A stretch of 64,000 nt of DNA from Conexibacter sp. CPCC 206217 (GCF_030646165.1 NZ_JAUTDO010000007.1:1-64000); one strand, 5' to 3'; counted from the stretch's first letter, positions 32,871-40,886 are shown. Notes: generated by a model not told the origin, from the sequence alone. A program made the numbers and translations.

Positions 32871-32887
32871 CTGTGATAACCATATCG
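32871..32887. promoter_or_regulatory. AT-rich operator-like element in divergent region
   Basis: CTGTGATAACCATATCG, minus strand CGATATGGTTATCACAG, is centred on GTTAT like the other island elements. It lies 38 bases from the minus-strand start and 36 from the plus-strand start. Confidence 0.5.
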
Positions 32888-32922
32888 ACGAGTCGTGCGA
32901 TGGGTCGAACGACCCGCGGGAG

Positions 32923-33867
32923 GTGAGGACGATCGCTTCGAGCGGACCGCTGTTCGCGGCCGGCGGTCAGACGGTCGAGCTGGAGCGGCGCGGGCGCCGG
33001 ATCGTCTCGATGCCGACGGCCTACCACGTAGACGCGGGCAACCGCGCGCGCGACGTCGTCGTGACGGCCTCCTACCTCGGCGTCTGGCCGGCGCGCGTGA
33101 TGGCGCCGCACCGGCCGCGCGCGATCATCGGGGTGGACTGCGGGATCGGCTACGACGGCGCCGGCATCGCGGGCCTCTGGTTCCTGGAGGCGCTCGGGAT
33201 CCCGGCGGTCGCGGCCGCGGTCGCCGGCGTCGAGTTGATGAACGGCGCCGACGTGCTCTGCAACGGGATCGTCAGCCGCCGCAACGCAGCGGCCGCCGCG
33301 TGCGGCGTCGCAGAGGGCATGACGATCGCCGACGCCGCGCTGCTGCTGCTCGGGCGCGAGCCGCGCGGGCCGGCTGACGGCGAGGACGCCGACGACGCCG
33401 CGCAGTGTGGGCACGCCGGGCCGCGCGGGCACGCCGACGACGCCGAGCGCGCGGTCGTCGCCGAGCACCCGAGCGGGCGGGCGGTCGTGTGCCTCTCGAC
33501 GATCGCGCTGGCGCAGCCGCAGGATCGCGGCCGCAACGTCCTCTGCACCGGCGGCTTCGCCGGCCCGCCGAACATCCGCAGAGCGGCGCCCTACGGCTTC
33601 GTCTGCTCCGACGGCGGGCGCGGGCGCGGGGACTCGGGGCTCGCGGGCCTCGCGATCGGGATCCCGGGCGCGACCGTCGACGTGATGACGGCGCGCCTGG
33701 GCGACGGGCGCAGCACGTGGGAGGACGGGGTGATCAGCGCCTGCAACGAGTTGGCGGCGGCCCGCGGCGTGCGCGTCGGCCAGGCGGCGCGCGATGCGGC
33801 GTGGCTGCTCGCGGCCGGACCGTCGCCGGCGCCGGCGCGCGGCGCGCCTTCCGCGTCCGATGGCTAA
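32923..33867 (+). CDS. Conserved protein of unrecognised family (copy A)
   Basis: I do not recognise this 314-residue protein. It is clearly paralogous to the product at 35575-36426. Shared blocks are the region near residues 40-65 (RARDVVV-ASYLGV-PAR), GVDCGIGYDGAGIAGLWFLE near 75-95, an ELMNG-type stretch, RGRNVLC, SDGGRGRGDSGLAG, and GDG-ST-DG-ISA near the end. Conserved Asp, Cys and Gly residues suggest an enzyme rather than a structural protein. There is no signal peptide or membrane helix. An acidic insert rich in Asp and Ala is present near 150-180 only in this copy. GTG 32923 is the only in-frame start that keeps the region shared with the paralogue; its ribosome site is poor. Confidence 0.65.
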   Translation: MRTIASSGPLFAAGGQTVELERRGRRIVSMPTAYHVDAGNRARDVVVTASYLGVWPARVMAPHRPRAIIGVDCGIGYDGAGIAGLWFLEALGIPAVAAAVAGVELMNGADVLCNGIVSRRNAAAAACGVAEGMTIADAALLLLGREPRGPADGEDADDAAQCGHAGPRGHADDAERAVVAEHPSGRAVVCLSTIALAQPQDRGRNVLCTGGFAGPPNIRRAAPYGFVCSDGGRGRGDSGLAGLAIGIPGATVDVMTARLGDGRSTWEDGVISACNELAAARGVRVGQAARDAAWLLAAGPSPAPARGAPSASDG

Positions 33868-33880
33868 TCAGTATAATTGT
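33866..33880 (+). promoter_or_regulatory. Consensus -10 (TATAAT) with operator-like flank
   Basis: AATCAGTATAATTGT includes TATAAT at 33872-33877. On the minus strand ACAATTATACTGATT matches the AGTTATACTGACT core at 40854-40886. It drives the gene at 33910. Confidence 0.6.
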
Positions 33881-33909
33881 TCGGCTGGTAATCGGCGAGG
33901 GAGAGAACG

Positions 33910-34779
33910 ATGAAGGTGACGATCCTGGGAGCGGGAACGATGGGCGCGAGCATCGCCCAGCTGGCCGCGACCGCCGGCGACGACGTCGTCGTGCGCGACA
34001 TCGGCGCCGAGCAGCTGCAGCGAGGGCGCGACGCGGCGCAGCGCAGCCTCGCGCGCTTCGTCAAGGCGGGGCGGCTGAGCGACGACGAGGCCGCCGCGGC
34101 GCTGGGCCGGATCGCGTTCACGACCGAGGTCGCGCAGGCGGTCGACGGCGCCGACGTCGTGATCGAGTCGATCACCGAGGTGCGCGCGCTGAAGGAGGAG
34201 CTGCTCTCCGAGGTCGCCGAGCGGGCGCCGGCCGGCGCGCTGCTGGGCACCAACACCTCGCAGCTGTCGATCACGTCGCTGGCCGCGTCGATGGGCGATC
34301 AGGCCCACCGCCTCGTCGGGATCCACTTCTTCAACCCGCCGGTGATGATGAGACTGGTGGAGGTGATCGCCGGGCTGCTGACGCCGCCGGAGGTCGTCGA
34401 GCGAGCGAAGGCGTTCGGCGAGCACGTCGGCCGTCAGGTTGTCGTCTGCCGCAAGGACAGCCCCGGCTTCATCACGAGTCGCGCCTACGCGATCCTGCGG
34501 CTGGAGTGCATGCGGATGCTGGAGGAGGGCGTCGCGACGCCCGAGGACATCGACACCGCGATGAAGCTCGGCTTCAACTTCCCGATGGGCCCGCTGGAGC
34601 TCGGCGACATGAACGGTCTCGACACGTTCCTGAATGCGCTCAACGGTCTCAGCGACGCCTACGGCGACCGCTTCCAGCCGACCGTCGGCCTGAAGAACAT
34701 GGTCGCCGCCGGCCGGATCGGCCGCAAGGCCGGCGGCGGCTTCTACGACTACGACGCCGACGGCAGACGGGCGCAGTGA
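33910..34779 (+). CDS. 3-hydroxyacyl-CoA dehydrogenase (3-hydroxybutyryl-CoA type)
   Basis: The 289-residue enzyme has NAD motif GAGTMGASIAQLAA at 7-20, IESITEVRALKEELL, catalytic His in GIHFFNPPVMMRLVEVI and the C-terminal FNFPMGPLELGDMNGLD with KAGGGFYDYD. It oxidises L-3-hydroxyacyl-CoA to 3-oxoacyl-CoA with NAD. AGGGAGAG precedes the ATG, and the enoyl-CoA hydratase starts within its stop codon (TGATG). Confidence 0.93.
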   Translation: MKVTILGAGTMGASIAQLAATAGDDVVVRDIGAEQLQRGRDAAQRSLARFVKAGRLSDDEAAAALGRIAFTTEVAQAVDGADVVIESITEVRALKEELLSEVAERAPAGALLGTNTSQLSITSLAASMGDQAHRLVGIHFFNPPVMMRLVEVIAGLLTPPEVVERAKAFGEHVGRQVVVCRKDSPGFITSRAYAILRLECMRMLEEGVATPEDIDTAMKLGFNFPMGPLELGDMNGLDTFLNALNGLSDAYGDRFQPTVGLKNMVAAGRIGRKAGGGFYDYDADGRRAQ

Positions 34780-35561
34780 TGGCGGGGGAGGGGAGCCCGC
34801 TGCGGCTGGAGCGCGACGGCGCCGTCGCGCTGGTCACGCTCGACGACCCGGCGCGCCGCAACGCGCTGACCGACGAGCTGCTCGGCGAGCTGGCGCCGCT
34901 GCTCGCGCGGCTGGACGACGACGGCGCCGTCCGCTGCATCGTGATCGCCGGCGCCGACAAGGTCTTCGCCTCCGGCGCGGACGTCCGCGCGCTGCTGGAG
35001 CGGACGCCGCACGAGCTGTACGACGGCGACCGCGCGCGCCACTGGGAGGCGCTGCGCACGCTGCGCACGCCGACCGTCGCCGCCGTCTCCGGCTACTGCC
35101 TCGGCGGCGGCTGCGAGCTGGCGATGACGTGCGACCTCGTGGTCGCCGCGCCGAGCGTCCGCTTCGGGCTGCCCGAGACGCAGCTCGGGCTGATCCCGGG
35201 CGCCGGCGGCACACAGCTGCTGCCGCGCGCGATCGGCAGGGCGCTGGCGATGGACATGATCCTCACGGGGCGGCTGCTCGATGCCGCCGAGGCCGAGCGC
35301 GCCGGGCTCGTCTCGCGGATCGCGCCCGAGGGCGAGTGGCGCGCGCTCGCGCTGGAGGTCGCGCAGACGATCGCCGGCCGGCCCGCGACCGCGCAGCGGC
35401 TGGCGCGCGAGGCGGTCGCGACCGCCCACGAGGTCGGCCTCAGAGCCGGGATCGGCGTCGAGCGGCGCGCCTTCGCGCTCGCCTTCGGCCACGCGGACGC
35501 GCGCGAGGGCCTCACGGCGTTCCTGGAGAAGCGCAGACCGCGCTGGGAGCAGGACGACTGA
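34779..35561 (+). CDS. Enoyl-CoA hydratase
   Basis: A crotonase of 260 residues. It shows FASGADVRALL and GYCLGGGCELAMTCDLV, the oxyanion-hole segments, and PETQLGLIPGAGGTQLLPR, whose Glu corresponds to one of the two catalytic glutamates; the second is expected near GGCELA. These are the hallmarks of a true hydratase. It hydrates 2-enoyl-CoA to 3-hydroxyacyl-CoA for the dehydrogenase just upstream. The start overlaps that gene's stop by one base. Downstream it converges with the unknown-family copy B at 13 bases. Confidence 0.92.
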   Translation: MAGEGSPLRLERDGAVALVTLDDPARRNALTDELLGELAPLLARLDDDGAVRCIVIAGADKVFASGADVRALLERTPHELYDGDRARHWEALRTLRTPTVAAVSGYCLGGGCELAMTCDLVVAAPSVRFGLPETQLGLIPGAGGTQLLPRAIGRALAMDMILTGRLLDAAEAERAGLVSRIAPEGEWRALALEVAQTIAGRPATAQRLAREAVATAHEVGLRAGIGVERRAFALAFGHADAREGLTAFLEKRRPRWEQDD

Positions 35562-35574
35562 GGCCGGCGCGCGC

Positions 35575-36426
35575 TCAGGCGTCGAGCATCAGCGCCGCCG
35601 CCTCGCGCGCCGGCTGGCCGACGGCGACGCCGAGGGCCTCGGCGACCGCGTTGACGGCGCTGATCGTGCCGTCGGCGTAGGTGCTGTGGCCGTCGCCCAT
35701 CCGCGCCGTGCGGGCGTCGACGGTCGCGACCGCGAGGCCGTCCGGCTCGACCGCGTAGATCCCGGCCATCCCCGAGTCGTCGCGGCCGCGGCCGCCGTCG
35801 GAGCCGATGAAGCCGAGCGGGGCGACGTGGCGCAGGTAGATCGCCGCGCTGCGGCCGCAGTGGCCGGCGCCGCACAGCACGTTGCGGCCGCGGTCCTCGG
35901 GTCTGCCGAGCGCGATCGAGTCGAGGCAGACGACCTGGCGGCCGTCGCGGCCGTCGGCGACGACCTCGCGGTTGTCGATCTCGTCCGGCGAGCGGGGCGG
36001 CGCGTCGCGCTCCAGCATCAGGTGCGCCGCCTCGCGCACGCTCATCCCCTCGCGCACGCCGCGGCCGCGCGCGTCCTCGTTGAGGCGGCTGACGACGCCG
36101 GTCTCGTAGAGGCTCTCGCCGCGGCCCAGCTCGACCGTGAAGACGTCCGCGGCAGCGGCCGGCACGCCGAGCGCCTCGAGGTACCAGAGACCGGAGATCC
36201 CGGCCGCCTCCAGGCCGATCGCGCAGTCGACGCCGATCGCGCCGCGCGGGACGTGCCGGCCGACGTAGCGGGCCGGCAGGACGCCGCTGTAGGAGGCGTT
36301 CAGCATCACGTCGCGGCCGCGGTTGAAGGCGCGCACGTCGTACGCCGAGTCGCACGCGACGATCTTGCCGCGGGCGCTCTCGGCGACCGTCCGCTGCAGC
36401 TCCTCGTCGGGGCGCAGGGCCGGCAT
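35575..36426 (-). CDS. Conserved protein of unrecognised family (copy B)
   Basis: This 283-residue protein is the paralogue of the product at 32923-33867 and I cannot name the family. Conserved motifs are FNRGRDVMLNASYSGVLPAR near 33-52, GVDCAIGLEAAGISGLWYLE near 64-83, GVVSRLNEDARGRGVREGM, VVCLDSIALGRPEDRGRNVL, and SDGGRGRDDSGMAG. It starts at ATG overlapping the stop of the MenB/BadI-like crotonase by one base, so the two are co-translated. Close linkage to crotonases suggests that it acts on the same acyl chain or cyclic intermediate. It appears soluble and cytoplasmic. Confidence 0.7.
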   Translation of the reverse strand: MPALRPDEELQRTVAESARGKIVACDSAYDVRAFNRGRDVMLNASYSGVLPARYVGRHVPRGAIGVDCAIGLEAAGISGLWYLEALGVPAAAADVFTVELGRGESLYETGVVSRLNEDARGRGVREGMSVREAAHLMLERDAPPRSPDEIDNREVVADGRDGRQVVCLDSIALGRPEDRGRNVLCGAGHCGRSAAIYLRHVAPLGFIGSDGGRGRDDSGMAGIYAVEPDGLAVATVDARTARMGDGHSTYADGTISAVNAVAEALGVAVGQPAREAAALMLDA

Positions 36427-37211
36427 CACGCCTCCCGGGCCGCGTCGCCGGGCTGCGGGAACTGCGGTCTGCGCTTCTCCATGAAGGCGCTCGCGCCCTC
36501 CAGCATGTCGGCCGAGCCGACCGCCTGCGTCAACATCCCCAGGCCCGACAGGAACGAGTCGTAGAGCTGGTTCCACCACACGTTCGACGAGATCTTCGCG
36601 ATCTCCAGGTAGCGCGGGCTGAGCGCGCCGAGCTCCGCGCACCATCTGTCGACCTCCGCCTCCAGTTCGGCGTCGGGGACGACCGCGTTGACCCAGCCGA
36701 GCTCGAGCGCCTCGTGCGCGGGGTAGCGGCGGCACAACATCGAGACCTCCTTCGCGCGCTTCTCGCCGATCGACATCGCGAGCATGTTCGTGCCGCCGAC
36801 GACCGGCGCGCTGCCGACGCGCGGGCCGGTCTGCCCGAACCAGGCGCTCTCGGCCGCGATCGCGAAGTCGCAGGCGATCACCAGCTCGTTGCCGCCGCCC
36901 GCGGCGACGCCGTTGACGGCGGCGATCACCGGCCGCGGGCTGCGGCGGATCTCGTCGAACAGCCGCAGCGAGCCGCTGAACAGCGAGCGCAGCTGGAGCG
37001 GGTCGGCCTCCTGCAGGTTGGCGAGGAAGCCGCCGGCGCAGAACGCCGCCTCGCTGCCGGTGATCACGATCACGTTGGATCCGACGGCGTCGCGGACGCC
37101 CTCGGTGAGCGTGGCGCACATCGCCTCGTCGTAGGCGTTGCGGCGCTCTGGACGGTTGAGTCGCAGCCACGTCGCGTTGCCGCGGCGCTCGATCAGCACG
37201 TCGTCGGACAT
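36426..37211 (-). CDS. Crotonase-fold hydrolase/lyase, MenB- or BadI-like
   Basis: The 261-residue protein has crotonase segments FCAGGFLANLQEADP and GVAAGGGNELVIACDFA, but FGQTGPRVGSAPVVGGTNML replaces the catalytic Glu loop of hydratases. LCRRYPAHEALELGWVNAVV and the following EVDRWCAELGALSPRYL match MenB and BadI, which close or open rings by Claisen-type chemistry. It could open a 2-oxocycloalkane-carboxyl-CoA. GAGGAGAG precedes the ATG. It is co-transcribed with the unknown copy B and divergent from the EthD-like gene. Confidence 0.82.
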   Translation of the reverse strand: MSDDVLIERRGNATWLRLNRPERRNAYDEAMCATLTEGVRDAVGSNVIVITGSEAAFCAGGFLANLQEADPLQLRSLFSGSLRLFDEIRRSPRPVIAAVNGVAAGGGNELVIACDFAIAAESAWFGQTGPRVGSAPVVGGTNMLAMSIGEKRAKEVSMLCRRYPAHEALELGWVNAVVPDAELEAEVDRWCAELGALSPRYLEIAKISSNVWWNQLYDSFLSGLGMLTQAVGSADMLEGASAFMEKRRPQFPQPGDAAREA

Positions 37212-37235
37212 GGGCCAGCTCTCCTCGCTAACGAT

Positions 37236-37256
37236 GACATTGGTTATACTAACTGA
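37236..37256. promoter_or_regulatory. AT-rich operator overlapping a leaderless promoter
   Basis: GACATTGGTTATACTAACTGA contains TATACT (37245-37250), a -10 placed 10 bases before the ATG at 37261, so that transcript is essentially leaderless. ATTGGTTAT and GTTATACTRACTG recur at 13056 and 40854. Confidence 0.6.
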
Positions 37257-37260
37257 CGGG

Positions 37261-37965
37261 ATGCTGACACGCTTCGGACTCGCTCCGCGCCGCCCTGGGA
37301 TGACCGTCGCGGCCTTCCAGCGGCACTGGCGCACGCACCACGCGCAGGCGATGCGCGCACTGCCGGAGCTGACGCGCTACTGGCAGAACCACCGCCTCCC
37401 CGGCGCCGGCGCGCTGCTGCCGTGGCCGGGCTTCGACGCCTGCTCGGAGATGGACGCGCCGGACCGGGCGGCGTTCGCGCGCGCCTTCGCCGCGCCCGCC
37501 TTCGACGCCGTCCGCGCCGATCAGCCGCTGCTCTGCGCGATGGACGGCCACGGCGTGCTGACGACCGAGCGGATCGTCGGCGAGGGCGAGCGCGGGGGAG
37601 TGGAGCGCGGCACGGGTCTCGCCGCGGGTGCGGACTCTCGCGCGGGCGCGGGCGCGGGCGTCGGCGAGCCCGCCGGCATCGTGCGGCTGCTCGTCTTCCT
37701 GCGGCTCGCGCCGGGCGCGGGGCGCGCGCAGCTCGCCGAGGCGCTGGCCGACGGCGCGCGCGGCGCCGGTACGCGCGGGCGCGAGGCGTTCCTCGCGGTC
37801 GAGGACGAGCCGGCCGCCTTCGAGGCGGTCGAGATCCTCTGGTTCGGCGGCGAGCGCGCGGCCGAGGCCTACCTCGCGGGCGGCATCGACCGCGACGCCG
37901 AGCGGCTCGCCGGACTCGTGCGCGGCAGCGAGCGGCTGCTGGCCGCGCCGCTGCCGGTCATCTGA
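37261..37965 (+). CDS. EthD-like (alpha/beta-barrel) protein, two-domain
   Basis: The 234-residue protein begins MLTRFGLAPRRPGMTVAAF and continues RHWRTHHAQAMRALPELTRY with WQNH, the typical start of EthD-family ferredoxin-fold dimers. After a Gly/Ala linker (about residues 112-138) a second ferredoxin-like half starts at VRLLVFLRLAPGAGRAQL. Known members assist P450 or other catabolic systems, or act as cyclases. The ATG has no ribosome site and sits 10 bases after a -10, indicating leaderless translation; a longer in-frame start would lie upstream of the promoter. Confidence 0.75.
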   Translation: MLTRFGLAPRRPGMTVAAFQRHWRTHHAQAMRALPELTRYWQNHRLPGAGALLPWPGFDACSEMDAPDRAAFARAFAAPAFDAVRADQPLLCAMDGHGVLTTERIVGEGERGGVERGTGLAAGADSRAGAGAGVGEPAGIVRLLVFLRLAPGAGRAQLAEALADGARGAGTRGREAFLAVEDEPAAFEAVEILWFGGERAAEAYLAGGIDRDAERLAGLVRGSERLLAAPLPVI

Positions 37966-37971
37966 GGCGCG

Positions 37972-38817
37972 TCAGGCGCGCGCGAGCGAGTCCCAGGTGA
38001 CCGGCTGCGTCAGCACCTCGGGGAACTTGCGCTTGGCGTAGTTGAAGTACTCGCCGATGTGCAGCCGCATCGCCTCTTCGGCGCCGGCGCGGTCGTGCGC
38101 CTCGAGCGCTCTGAGGATCGCGCGGTGCGCCTTGATGATCGCGGCGCGGCGGTGTCTGGGGTAGTCGATCCCGAGCGCGGTGCCGTCGAGGATCCCGAGC
38201 AGCGCGTCGACGACGAGCCCGAACAGCTCGTTGCCGGACTCCCACGCGATGATGTCGTGGAAGCGCTTGTTCGCCTCCAGGAAGGCGCCGCTGCGCTCCA
38301 GCCCCTCCTCCATCGCGGCGATCGTCTCACGCAGCTCGTCCAGCGACGCGTCGCTGATCCGCTCCGCCGCCATCCCCGCCATGATCGGCTCCAGCAGGTC
38401 GCGCGCCTCGGCGATCGTGCGGTAGGTGCCGTGCGAGAACTGCAGCAGCAGCACGAGCGTCGTCGCGAGGTTGGAGGCGTCGGGCCGCTCGACGACGGGA
38501 CCGCCGCCCGGGCCGGCCTTGATCGACAGCACGCCCTGCAGCTCGAGGAAGCGCAGCGACTCGCGCAGCGTGCCGCGGCCGACGGCGTATTCCTCCAGCA
38601 TCACGCGCTCGGGCGGAAGCCGGTCGCCGACGCCGAGGTCGAGCCGGTCGATGTCGGCGACGATCCGCTGAGCGACGATCATCGCCGTCTTCTGCGGCCG
38701 CGAGCGCGGCGCGCCGCGCCCGTTGCGCATGCTCACGGGCGCGTGCCCGTCCTGCGTCGCTCTGGCTCTGGCTCTGGTGTTCGCGGTGGCTCTGGTCGAC
38801 GTCCGCGCTGGCGTCAT
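37972..38817 (-). CDS. GntR family regulator, FadR/FCD subfamily
   Basis: The 281-residue regulator has a winged helix (GDRLPPERVMLEEYAVGRG, then TLRESLRFLELQGVLSIKAG) and a C-terminal all-helical FCD domain (ARDLLEPIMAGMAAERI, NKRFHDIIAWESGN, HRAILRALEAHDRAGAEEAM). Such proteins release DNA when they bind a carboxylic acid or acyl-CoA. A GGAGGAG site supports ATG 38817, giving a basic N-terminal tail of about 38 residues. It is the leading candidate for control of the island's shared AT-rich operators, although those do not look like classical FadR sites. Confidence 0.88.
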   Translation of the reverse strand: MTPARTSTRATANTRARARATQDGHAPVSMRNGRGAPRSRPQKTAMIVAQRIVADIDRLDLGVGDRLPPERVMLEEYAVGRGTLRESLRFLELQGVLSIKAGPGGGPVVERPDASNLATTLVLLLQFSHGTYRTIAEARDLLEPIMAGMAAERISDASLDELRETIAAMEEGLERSGAFLEANKRFHDIIAWESGNELFGLVVDALLGILDGTALGIDYPRHRRAAIIKAHRAILRALEAHDRAGAEEAMRLHIGEYFNYAKRKFPEVLTQPVTWDSLARA

Positions 38818-38904
38818 CTGGCTCCTCCAAACGTGCCCATCGGAACAGTGTCCTCATTGGTGAGGACGTTGGGATCCGGCGTGCTGGGCAACATGACAAC
38901 GATG

Positions 38905-38920
38905 CTACTGATAGTTCGAG
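38905..38920. promoter_or_regulatory. Possible operator before the GntR gene
   Basis: CTACTGATAGTTCGAG, minus strand CTCGAACTATCAGTAG, is a weak relative of the island's (G/A)TTATC element about 90 bases upstream of the GntR start. Autoregulation is possible. Confidence 0.25.
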
Positions 38921-38974
38921 ATTCTCGGCGCACCTGCGTCCGCGTCGCCGCAGTTGCCTTGTCGCCCACGAAGC

Positions 38975-38993
38975 GATGATAATGGTATGACGG
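38975..38993 (+). promoter_or_regulatory. -10 region with conserved flank TGATAATGGTATGACGG
   Basis: GATAAT (38978-38983) is the likely -10 of the small gene at 39013. The 17-base block from 38977 is 16/17 identical to that at 19282-19298 upstream of a P450. Confidence 0.55.
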
Positions 38994-39012
38994 TTTCCGG
39001 AGAAGGGTTGAG

Positions 39013-39192
39013 ATGAGCGAAGACGCGAACACCGCGCCCCGGCCCCTGCGGCTCGACTGCCCGTGCGGCGAGCGCCTCGTCGGCAGAGACGAGGACGAGC
39101 TGGTCGAGCGCGCCTACGAGCACCTGCGCGCGGACCACCCGCAACTGGCCGACGAGTACACGCGCGACCACATCCTGGCGATGGCGTTCTGA
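39013..39192 (+). CDS. Small DUF1059-like protein
   Basis: This 59-residue protein reads LRLDCPCGERLVGRDEDELV near 12-31 and ends DEYTRDHILAMAF. The Cys-x-Cys-Gly start, an acidic helix and a final helix resemble the small DUF1059 family, for which no function is established. GAAGGG lies before the ATG. The promoter block is nearly identical to that of the P450 at 19330, which supports it being real and co-regulated with the island. A strong hairpin follows. Confidence 0.65.
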   Translation: MSEDANTAPRPLRLDCPCGERLVGRDEDELVERAYEHLRADHPQLADEYTRDHILAMAF

Positions 39193-39193
39193 A

Positions 39194-39238
39194 CGCCGGG
39201 GGCGGGCCTGCGGCCGCTGCGCGGCCCGCACCCCGGCG
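39194..39238. terminator. Long hairpin terminator between convergent genes
   Basis: CGCCGGGG...CGGGCC pairs with GGCCCG...CCCCGGCG across 39194-39238 with small bulges, between the small gene and the convergent amidohydrolase. Confidence 0.65.
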
Positions 39239-39253
39239 CCTGTGCCGCGCCGT

Positions 39254-40039
39254 CTATTCCAGCCGCAGCAGCCGCGCCGCGTTGCCGCCGAGCACCGCCG
39301 CGGTGTCGTCGTCGGAGAGGCCGAGCGCTTCGATCGCCGCGACGCATCTGGCCGGGTCGGCCATCGGCCAGTCGGAGCCGAACAGCACGCGCTCGGGGCC
39401 GTGGCGCTCGACGATCGCGCGCACGCGCGCGCGGTCGAGGCTCCACAACCCGGGCGGCCACGAGGTGTCGACGTAGACGGGGAGGCCGACGATCGTGCGC
39501 TCGACCTCGTCGAGCAGCCGGTAGCCGCCGAAGTGGCAGGCGACGACGTCGAGCCGCGGGAACCGCTGCACGAGCGCCTTCAGCATCGCCGGCGTGCAGC
39601 GCGTGTTGCTCTCGCCGCTGTCGCCCTCGCCGACGTGGGCGATGATCGCGAACTCGCCCTGCATCGCGTCGAGCGTCGCCCACAGGCCGGGGTCGTCGAG
39701 CGCGTAGCCCTGGAACAGCGGATGGACCTTCGCGCCCTTGAGCCCGTTGCGGCGCAGGCTCTCGACGTTCTGCTCCGGCGACAGCCGCGCGTGGATCGAG
39801 CCGAAGCCGACGAAGTGCGCGGGGTCGAGCGAGCCGGCGTATCTGTTGGCGGCTTCGACCCGCTTCGGATCCGGCGCGACGCCGAGGCAGACGCAGCGGT
39901 CGATCCCGGCGCTCGCCATCGCGGCGATCGCGCCGCGCTCGGTGCCGTCGCCCTGGCGCTGGAGGTCCTCCTGCGGTCGCGCGAGCGCGGCTCTGGCGAT
40001 CTTGTCGGGCCAGACGTGGACGTGCGTGTCGACGATCAC
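39254..40039 (-). CDS. Metal-dependent amidohydrolase (ACMSD/TIM-barrel, amidohydrolase-2 family)
   Basis: The 261-residue TIM-barrel protein begins with metal ligands in VDTHVHVWP, has KVHPLFQGYALDD and IIAHVGEGD near the middle, CHFGG, and the closing motif LFGSDWPMADP that contributes the metal-binding Asp. Members hydrolyse lactones or decarboxylate acids. The start is GTG 40039, overlapping the SDR stop by four bases. A lactonase or non-oxidative decarboxylase of a ring-cleavage product is plausible. Confidence 0.85.
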   Translation of the reverse strand: MIVDTHVHVWPDKIARAALARPQEDLQRQGDGTERGAIAAMASAGIDRCVCLGVAPDPKRVEAANRYAGSLDPAHFVGFGSIHARLSPEQNVESLRRNGLKGAKVHPLFQGYALDDPGLWATLDAMQGEFAIIAHVGEGDSGESNTRCTPAMLKALVQRFPRLDVVACHFGGYRLLDEVERTIVGLPVYVDTSWPPGLWSLDRARVRAIVERHGPERVLFGSDWPMADPARCVAAIEALGLSDDDTAAVLGGNAARLLRLE

Positions 40040-40785
40040 AGCTTCGCCACCTCGCCGCCGTCGATCACGTAGGTCGCGCCGGTGATGAACTCGGCCAGCG
40101 GCGAAGCGAGGAAGGCGACCAGCGGTCCGAACTCGCCGACCTCGCCCATGCGCCGCGCCGGGATCTTGCGCACGCGCTTCTCCAACACCTCCGGCGAGCC
40201 GGTGACGGCCGCCTGCGCGACGGTGTCGAAGGCGCCCGGAGCGATCGTGTTGACCTGGATCCCGTGTCTGGCCCATTCCCCGGAGAGCGCCTCGGTGAAG
40301 CGCACCAGCGCGCCCTTCGAGGTCGAGTAGGCGACGAGCGACGGCTTGCCGCGGACGCCGGAGGTCGAGGCGATGTTGATCACCTTTCCGGATCTCTGTG
40401 CGATGAAGTGGCGCCCGGCCGCCTGCGCGAGCACCGCGGGCGCGGTCACATTGACGGCCAGCACCTCGTTCCACACCTGCCAGTCCTGCTCGGCGAAGCT
40501 GGCCGCCGGTGCGATCCCGGCGTTGTTCACGACGACGTCGACGCGACCGAAGCGCTCGATCGCCTGCGCCGGCAGCGCGGCGACCTGCGCCGTGTCGCGC
40601 ATGTCGCAGGCGGCGACCGCGATCCGTTGCGGATCGCTCGCCGCGAGGCTGGCGAGGTCGCCGGTCGTGCGCGCGACGCCGAGCACGTGCGCGCCCTCCG
40701 CCGCGAGCGCGACGGCCGCTGCGCGGCCGAGTCCGCGGCTGGCGCCGGTCACGATCGCGACCCTGCCCTCAAGGCCCAGGTCCAT
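40036..40785 (-). CDS. SDR family oxidoreductase
   Basis: This 249-residue enzyme has GASRGLGRA, CDMRD, NNAGIAP, catalytic Ser in NIASTSG and YSTSKGA. The C-terminus ITGATYVIDGGE is typical. It is a free-NAD(P) dehydrogenase, not a mycofactocin type. GGAGGAGAG precedes the ATG. It is the first gene of a two-gene unit with the amidohydrolase, divergent from the acyl-CoA dehydrogenase at 40925 across a shared operator. Confidence 0.88.
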   Translation of the reverse strand: MDLGLEGRVAIVTGASRGLGRAAAVALAAEGAHVLGVARTTGDLASLAASDPQRIAVAACDMRDTAQVAALPAQAIERFGRVDVVVNNAGIAPAASFAEQDWQVWNEVLAVNVTAPAVLAQAAGRHFIAQRSGKVINIASTSGVRGKPSLVAYSTSKGALVRFTEALSGEWARHGIQVNTIAPGAFDTVAQAAVTGSPEVLEKRVRKIPARRMGEVGEFGPLVAFLASPLAEFITGATYVIDGGEVAKL

Positions 40786-40853
40786 CTCTCCTCCGATCCG
40801 GATCGCCGGCCGCCGCGAGCGGTCCGCACGACGACCCCGTCGTCTCCACGAGT

Positions 40854-40886
40854 CTGACTAGTATAGTAATAGTTATACTGACTGTC
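40854..40886. promoter_or_regulatory. Composite AT-rich operator in divergent region
   Basis: The 33-bp stretch contains ACTAGTATAGT and AGTTATACTGACTGTC, two inverted copies of the TATAC(T)AGT half-site. It offers -10 hexamers on both strands (TATACT) for the divergent SDR and acyl-CoA dehydrogenase genes. Confidence 0.6.

Noticed and set aside
37972..38817. Assigning the shared AT-rich operators firmly to the GntR regulator
   Set aside because: FadR-type sites usually have a GT-N-AC core, which these elements lack; the link rests only on location and is kept as a hypothesis.
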